Below are positions 50,004-53,916 of a stretch of DNA of 53,916 bases, piece by piece. How positions within the stretch are numbered: position 1 is the stretch's first letter; every line of letters begins with the position of its first letter. This DNA comes from Thermoplasmata archaeon (GTDB taxonomy: Archaea > Thermoplasmatota > Thermoplasmata > Lutacidiplasmatales > UBA184). Both the position numbers and the translations under genes were made by a program. The stretch spans positions 1 through 53,916 of the forward strand of contig JAKASE010000015.1 of NCBI GenBank assembly GCA_021819135.1, in the 5' to 3' direction. Under the pieces are notes generated by a model, which was given only the letters and a program-made list of their open reading frames with translations, was not told where the DNA came from and did no database searches.

Positions 50004-51683
50004 TCACTGGGGGACGAGGCTGGCCAACCCGAGAGCCTTCACGAGGCTCTGCTCCGTCGGACCCATCCGCTCCAGCTTCGCCCGTACCGCCTTCCCCTCG
50101 TCCAGAGCTACTACGCCCAGGCGGACCCGCTTCAACTGCGCCACCAGGGCCCCGATCGGCGTCCGGGCCTTCTGCGCCTTCTCCAGCTTCAGCTGCACAT
50201 ACCGATACAGCAGCAGCCCCATCACGCAGAGAAACGTGTGGACCCGGATCCGCTGGTCCAGCCGATGGTAGATCGGCATCACCGGGAATAGCAGCACGTC
50301 CTTCAGGACGTGGTAGTCCTCCTCCATCCCCGACCTCGCGAAGTAGGTCCGCGCGATCTTCTCGTCACTCCAGTCCCTCCGGTCCGTGAAGATCGCCGTC
50401 CGACCGAACCCGGACTCCTTCTCCTTCTCAGCCTTCTCGTCGACCCACGCCCGGACCGTCAGCCGTGAGGAATCCTCGTCCAGTGTCGGGCCGACATGGA
50501 ATCGGAACACCGTCACCCACTTGTCCGGGACCAGCGCGTTCAACCGACGGTTCGTCCCGGCCACCGTGGGCGGCCGTCCTCGGTGGTGTTCCGCCGCCGA
50601 CCGGGAGATTGCCCCGGCCTCCTCATGGAACCGCGCCTTCGCCCGAGCGTAGTCGAGCGCCTGCCGCCTCTCGGCGGCGGCGTTGTAGGCGACCACCACG
50701 ACCCCGGGGACCCCCATCACCTTCCGCTCGACACGATGCGTGAGGATCCGCTCCCCGTTCTCCGTCGTGTACGTCGACCGGAACTTCGCGAGCGGCACGC
50801 GCATCAGATCCGCCGCCTGGCTGCGCTTGAGCGAACCCACGAAGTGGACCTTCTCCTCCTGCAGGGTCGTCCACCCCGCCTCCGAGTTCATCCCCTTGTC
50901 GATGATGAAGCACAGCTCCTCGACCTTCTCTCCCAGCTTCGCCAGGGTTCCCACCATGTCCCGGACCACCTCCCGAAACAGCCGCGCGTCGTTCTCGTTG
51001 CCCGGGTAGACCTTGTGGTAGGTCGGCAGGTGCTCCTCGGTGGTGGCGGTGGCGAGTCCCACCAGCTTCGCCTGCCGGTTGTGGTCCTTGGCGTGACCCG
51101 CGCGAGCGAGCTGCCGGTCGGGGTCGTGCGACGGAGGCAACTGTTCGGTCGAGAAGTTCGTCGTGTCGAAGAACACGAGGGAGGAGGAGAACCCCATCCC
51201 CTTCAGGTTCTGCGCCACCCGGAAGGTGACGCGGTCCACGGTCGCCTCGTCCAGGCGATCCATGTGGCGCAGGTAGCTGCGGGTGTCGAGGGCCGGGGGT
51301 CGGCCGAGGAGGAAGGAGAGGCCGCTGCGGGCGTAGAGCGCCCGCATACCGTTCTTGGAGACCGGCTCCTCGGCGCGGCCACAGACGAAGGCGAGGAACG
51401 CCTGGGCGGCGGCGGGGCTACCGGTCTCCTCCTCGAGGATGCGGGAGAGGCCGAGCTCACGGTCGGCGGTGACGATCGCCGCCGGAAGACCGAAGGGGAA
51501 GGAGGCGAGCTCGCAGCGGTCGAGGAACTCCTGCTCGGCCTTCCGCAGGCGATCGAGGAGTTGATCGGCGGTACCGAGGTAGAGGTTGAGGGTCACCCGG
51601 ATCTTGGCGCCCTCGCGGGCGGTCTGTCGAAGGTAGTAGTCAGTCCGCCCGGAGGGATGCTTCCTCGCCCAGACGAAGGTCAC
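50004..51683 (-). CDS. IS1634/IS4-family transposase
   Basis: A 559-residue DDE transposase, of normal length and apparently intact. The catalytic acids are likely in LVFFDTTNFS (first Asp), CFIIDKGMNSEAG (second Asp) and YFARSGMEEDYHVLKD, the Y-x2-R-x3-E-x6-K signature of the IS4 superfamily. The N-terminal ~150 residues include TDYYLRQTAREGAKIRVTL and the leucine-rich segment TADQLLDRLRKAEQEFL. The GTG at 51683 is preceded by a TATA-like CGTTTATTAG (51704-51713) at a leaderless distance. The flanking ~100 bases at the right are clearly richer in A and T than the rest of the window. Confidence 0.92.
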   Translation of the reverse strand: MTFVWARKHPSGRTDYYLRQTAREGAKIRVTLNLYLGTADQLLDRLRKAEQEFLDRCELASFPFGLPAAIVTADRELGLSRILEEETGSPAAAQAFLAFVCGRAEEPVSKNGMRALYARSGLSFLLGRPPALDTRSYLRHMDRLDEATVDRVTFRVAQNLKGMGFSSSLVFFDTTNFSTEQLPPSHDPDRQLARAGHAKDHNRQAKLVGLATATTEEHLPTYHKVYPGNENDARLFREVVRDMVGTLAKLGEKVEELCFIIDKGMNSEAGWTTLQEEKVHFVGSLKRSQAADLMRVPLAKFRSTYTTENGERILTHRVERKVMGVPGVVVVAYNAAAERRQALDYARAKARFHEEAGAISRSAAEHHRGRPPTVAGTNRRLNALVPDKWVTVFRFHVGPTLDEDSSRLTVRAWVDEKAEKEKESGFGRTAIFTDRRDWSDEKIARTYFARSGMEEDYHVLKDVLLFPVMPIYHRLDQRIRVHTFLCVMGLLLYRYVQLKLEKAQKARTPIGALVAQLKRVRLGVVALDEGKAVRAKLERMGPTEQSLVKALGLASLVPQ

Positions 51684-51703
51684 GATAGAGGGAAGGATAC
51701 TAC

Positions 51704-51713
51704 TCTAATAAAC
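51704..51713 (-). promoter_or_regulatory. TATA box of the transposase gene
   Basis: Minus-strand CGTTTATTAG centred about 25 bases before the GTG at 51683, so a leaderless transcript is predicted. Confidence 0.5.
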
Positions 51714-51765
51714 GTATGCGTAGACTTCACTATCGTAGAACATCTCGACTCGAATTAGCAATAAA

Positions 51766-51818
51766 GTGATACTACACTATTCTCGTCAGCGGAGGGGTCC
51801 CGTGTCCAAACTCGGGTC
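51766..51818 (-). repeat. Right terminal inverted repeat of the IS
   Basis: Reverse complement of the left end in three blocks; the segment between outer and middle blocks is one base shorter than on the left. The transposase promoter lies just inside it. Confidence 0.8.
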
Positions 51819-51883
51819 CGAGACCACCGGTTTAACGCGGTAGAGAGCGCCGGGGCGGACCGGTGCCAGAGATCAGGACCCGC

Positions 51884-52684
51884 TCACTTCGGCGGTTCCC
51901 TCGCGGTCGCCGGGGAGGGAGCGGGAGGAAACGAGAGACGGCCCGTACGTCGTTCCGCGGCAAGTCGTCGGGCCCAGCGGACCTCCTTGAGGAACAGTCG
52001 GATGAACGCCCAGCCCTCGGTGACCTTGCTCGCCCCGCCCGCCCGGCTCTCGAACCGGAACCCGACCTCGGAGACCGGACGCCCGGTCGCCATCACCAGC
52101 ACGAAGAGCAGGAGCTTGTAGCCCCGGAAGCGGCTATCGAGCGGGACCCAGATCTCGCGGCGGAAGGCGAAGTAGCCCGAGACGGGGTCGGAAACCCGAC
52201 GGGCCGGCGCGAGTAGCGCCTTCGCGATCCATTCGGCGCCCCGCGACATGAGGAGCCGGCCCAGGGTCCGACGGCCCGGGGAGCCCCCGGGGGCGTACCG
52301 ACTGGCGACGACCAGCGCGGAGCCCTCGGTGAGCGCCCGGACCATCGACGGCAGCGTCTCCGGAGGGTGCTGCTGGTCGGCGTCCATGACCACTACGAGC
52401 GAACCCCGGGCGACGCCGATCGCCTCGCTCTGGGCCCGAAGGGTCGTCTGCTTCCCGTCGTGATAGATCGGTCGGATACGCCCATCGCGCGCGGCCAGGG
52501 CATTGATGTACTCGCGGGTGCCGTCCGTGCTCCCGTCATCGGCGACCAGGACCTCTAAGGGAGGCAGCGGCTGGGTCAGGATCTGCGGAAGGACCACCGG
52601 GAGGTTCTCGCGCTCGTTCAGGGTGGCGAGCACGATCGAGACGGTCGGCGGCTCGGATGCGGGAGAGGAGGTTCCGGGGACCAT
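51884..52684 (-). CDS. GT2 glycosyltransferase, dolichol-phosphate mannose synthase-like
   Basis: A 266-residue GT-A enzyme of the DPM1 type without a membrane anchor. Motifs: SIVLATLNERENLPVVLPQI, VLVADDGSTDGTREYI, VVVMDADQQHPPETLP (D-x-D plus QHPP, very typical of dolichol-phosphate-sugar synthases), SRYAPGGSPG and RRVSDPVSGYFAFRRE. It would move mannose or glucose from a nucleotide sugar to dolichol phosphate, giving a donor usable outside the cell by GT-C enzymes such as the one at 16915-19035. AGGAG stands before the ATG at 52684. It begins 16 bases after the GHMP kinase gene and is probably in its operon. Confidence 0.9.
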   Translation of the reverse strand: MVPGTSSPASEPPTVSIVLATLNERENLPVVLPQILTQPLPPLEVLVADDGSTDGTREYINALAARDGRIRPIYHDGKQTTLRAQSEAIGVARGSLVVVMDADQQHPPETLPSMVRALTEGSALVVASRYAPGGSPGRRTLGRLLMSRGAEWIAKALLAPARRVSDPVSGYFAFRREIWVPLDSRFRGYKLLLFVLVMATGRPVSEVGFRFESRAGGASKVTEGWAFIRLFLKEVRWARRLAAERRTGRLSFPPAPSPATAREPPK

Positions 52685-52700
52685 GGTCTCCTGGCGCGGT

Positions 52701-53744
52701 CTAGGCCCGGGACCGGACCGACCAGGTCTGCAGGCCCTCCGGTTCGAACGAGAAGTCGGTAACCGTCCCTCCCGCCCGGACGACCGCCTTCGCGACGGTC
52801 GCCCGTCGCTCGAAGTCGCAGAAGAGCAGGATGTAGCCCCCTCCGCCCGCGCCCAGGAGCTTGCCGCCGAGCGCGCCGGCCTCGCGGGCCCGGCTATAGA
52901 GCGCGTCGATGCGCTCGTTCGAGATCCCTTCCGTGAACTGTTTCTTGAACTGCCAGCCGGCGTCGAGCAGGCGCCCCATCTCGTCGATGTTGCCGCGGAG
53001 GAGCTCGTTCTTCATGTCGATCGCGAGCTGCTTCGTGGCGTCCAGCGCCTCGACCGTATGCGTCCGACGCTCGCTGAAGTCCCGCTGCTGCCGTTCGATG
53101 ATGTCGTCGGAGAAGTGACTCGTGCCGGTGTAGCAGAGCAGCAGGCGGTAGGCGAGCTCGTTCAGGACATCCGGCTGGATCTTGAGACGGTTCACGATCG
53201 TCCGGCCGCGCTCGAACTCCATGAAGTTGAAGCCGCCGAACGCCGCGGTGTACTGGTCCTGACGTCCCCCCTTGAGCGCGAGCTCCTCCCGCTCGATGCG
53301 GTAGGCGAGCTCCGCGACCTCGTAGGCCGTCCACGGTTCCCGCAGGTACCGCTGGAACGCGCCGACGAGCGCCACCACCATCGCCGACGACCCACCGAGT
53401 CCGGTCCCGGCCGGTGCGTCCGAGTGGAGGAACATGTGGAGGGTCCGGGTGCCGTTCTCGCGGGCGTCCGGGTAGAGGACCTTGAGGGACGCCTTGACGA
53501 GGTCAAGCTCACCGTTGTAGAGCAGGTCCGACGGCTTCTGGTAGAGGAGCTTCTGGTTGTAGTCGAGCGACTCGACCGTCGTCGGCCCGCCCGTCCCCGT
53601 ATCGACCTGGAGGGTCGCGTAGGCGAACTTGTCGATCGTGCAGTTGAGGACCGCGCCCCCCCGTTCCTCCGGGTAGGGGGAAACGTCGGTCCCTCCCCCG
53701 GCGAAGCTCATCCGGAGCGGCGCCTTGCTCCGAAGGATCTGCAT
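52701..53744 (-). CDS. hddA: GHMP-family sugar kinase, D-glycero-D-manno-heptose-7-phosphate kinase-like
   Basis: A 347-residue GHMP kinase close in length and motifs to HddA. It starts ILRSKAPLRMSFAGGGTDVSPY, the family's N-terminal signature. The ATP loop is APAGTGLGGSSAMVVAL. GGRQDQYTAAFGGFNFMEF follows, and GGKLLGAGGGGYILLF is the third GHMP motif. HddA phosphorylates heptose-7-phosphate at C1 in GDP-heptose synthesis. In archaea close relatives may act on other sugars (for example L-fucose or mannose derivatives), so the substrate is not certain. A TATA-like CTTAAG at 53770-53775 gives a near-leaderless message. First gene of an operon with the GT2 downstream. Confidence 0.85.
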   Translation of the reverse strand: MQILRSKAPLRMSFAGGGTDVSPYPEERGGAVLNCTIDKFAYATLQVDTGTGGPTTVESLDYNQKLLYQKPSDLLYNGELDLVKASLKVLYPDARENGTRTLHMFLHSDAPAGTGLGGSSAMVVALVGAFQRYLREPWTAYEVAELAYRIEREELALKGGRQDQYTAAFGGFNFMEFERGRTIVNRLKIQPDVLNELAYRLLLCYTGTSHFSDDIIERQQRDFSERRTHTVEALDATKQLAIDMKNELLRGNIDEMGRLLDAGWQFKKQFTEGISNERIDALYSRAREAGALGGKLLGAGGGGYILLFCDFERRATVAKAVVRAGGTVTDFSFEPEGLQTWSVRSRA

Positions 53745-53769
53745 CGATCGCGGCGACCCCGGTCGCCGA

Positions 53770-53775
53770 CTTAAG
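53770..53775 (-). promoter_or_regulatory. TATA-like box of hddA-GT2 operon
   Basis: CTTAAG centred about 28 bases before the ATG at 53744. Confidence 0.45.
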
Positions 53776-53834
53776 GGTTCCCCGCCCGCCGGCTTTGGGA
53801 ATCGACTGATGCGCCCCCGAGTTTCCGGTCCTAG

Positions 53835-53865
53835 TTTTGTCTCAGTCGCTCGAATTTTGTCTCAG
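53835..53865 (+). repeat. Two direct TTTTGTCTCAG repeats, 20-base period
   Basis: TTTTGTCTCAG occurs at 53835-53845 and again at 53855-53865 in the gene-free right end. The core TGTCTCA also occurs twice upstream of the genes at 46490/46652. It may be a paired protein-binding site or the end of a mobile element beyond the window. Confidence 0.4.
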
Positions 53866-53916
53866 CGTCCTTCTCTCTCGTGAAATCCCTGTTTCTCGCA
53901 AGCGACAACCACCCCG

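Larger units (their letters stand above)
49906..51818 (-). mobile_element. Insertion sequence of the IS1634/IS4-like type
   Basis: An intact element of about 1.9 kb with one transposase gene. Its ends are inverted repeats in three conserved blocks. Left to right these are GACCCGAGTTTGGACA (49906-49921), CTGACG (49936-49941) and GTGTAGTATCAC (49949-49960), with exact reverse complements at 51803-51818, 51784-51789 and 51766-51777. Spacers between blocks differ slightly in length and sequence. No direct target duplication is obvious outside either end. It lies 26 bases after the phosphoesterase stop codon and disrupts no gene. Confidence 0.82.

Overview
This window is a GC-rich stretch of archaeal DNA, most likely from a Thermoplasmata-type (Thermoplasmatota) euryarchaeon. 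That placement is an inference. It rests on TATA-like boxes about 20-30 bp before start codons, many apparently leaderless genes (often with GTG starts), a TrmB-type regulator with a PLD-like effector domain, a DUF1616 membrane protein, and giant secreted proteins built from ~80-residue 'ETGLPSGTxWSVTLNG'-type repeats. No rRNA, tRNA or CRISPR array was found.

The window reads as one large cell-envelope island for building, modifying and displaying surface glycans and glycoproteins. Left part (1-16.9 kb): a possible truncated gene at the edge, an MFS transporter, a secreted protein, a sugar-nucleotide epimerase, a ten-repeat surface protein, a Kelch+PKD surface protein, a TrmB-like regulator, a small anchored protein, a polysaccharide flippase, and a DUF1616 protein paired with a 69-residue membrane protein. 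Centre (16.9-35.4 kb): a GT-C-like membrane protein ending in a surface repeat, three GT4 glycosyltransferases, three PAPS-type sulfotransferases, a PQQ-propeller/repeat surface protein, a PIG-L deacetylase, an ATP-grasp enzyme, a low-molecular-weight phosphatase-like protein, a second epimerase and a phosphohexomutase. Right part (35.7-53.9 kb): a surface protein under a palindromic control region; a glmS-GNAT-nucleotidyltransferase operon; a GT2 with an unknown C-terminal domain; APS kinase (cysC); a HAD phosphatase; a membrane protein with a KaiC-like domain lacking a P-loop; a secreted phosphoesterase; an intact IS1634/IS4-type insertion sequence; and a dolichol-phosphate-sugar-synthase-like GT2 downstream of a heptose-kinase-like GHMP kinase.

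How the genes may work together (inference): GlmS, the mutase, the GNAT and the nucleotidyltransferase could make UDP-GlcNAc or a similar sugar nucleotide. Epimerases and the GHMP kinase would supply other activated sugars. GT4/GT2 enzymes would assemble a lipid-linked glycan, PIG-L would deacetylate it, the flippase would export it, and the GT-C protein would transfer sugar outside. CysC would make PAPS for the three sulfotransferases, implying a sulfated surface glycan. The large secreted proteins, dense in N-x-S/T sequons, are natural acceptors. Two of them share a C-terminal STFLGLP-GY / transmembrane / Arg-Lys tail that looks like a processing or sorting signal. Two others share a ~250-residue domain I do not recognise.
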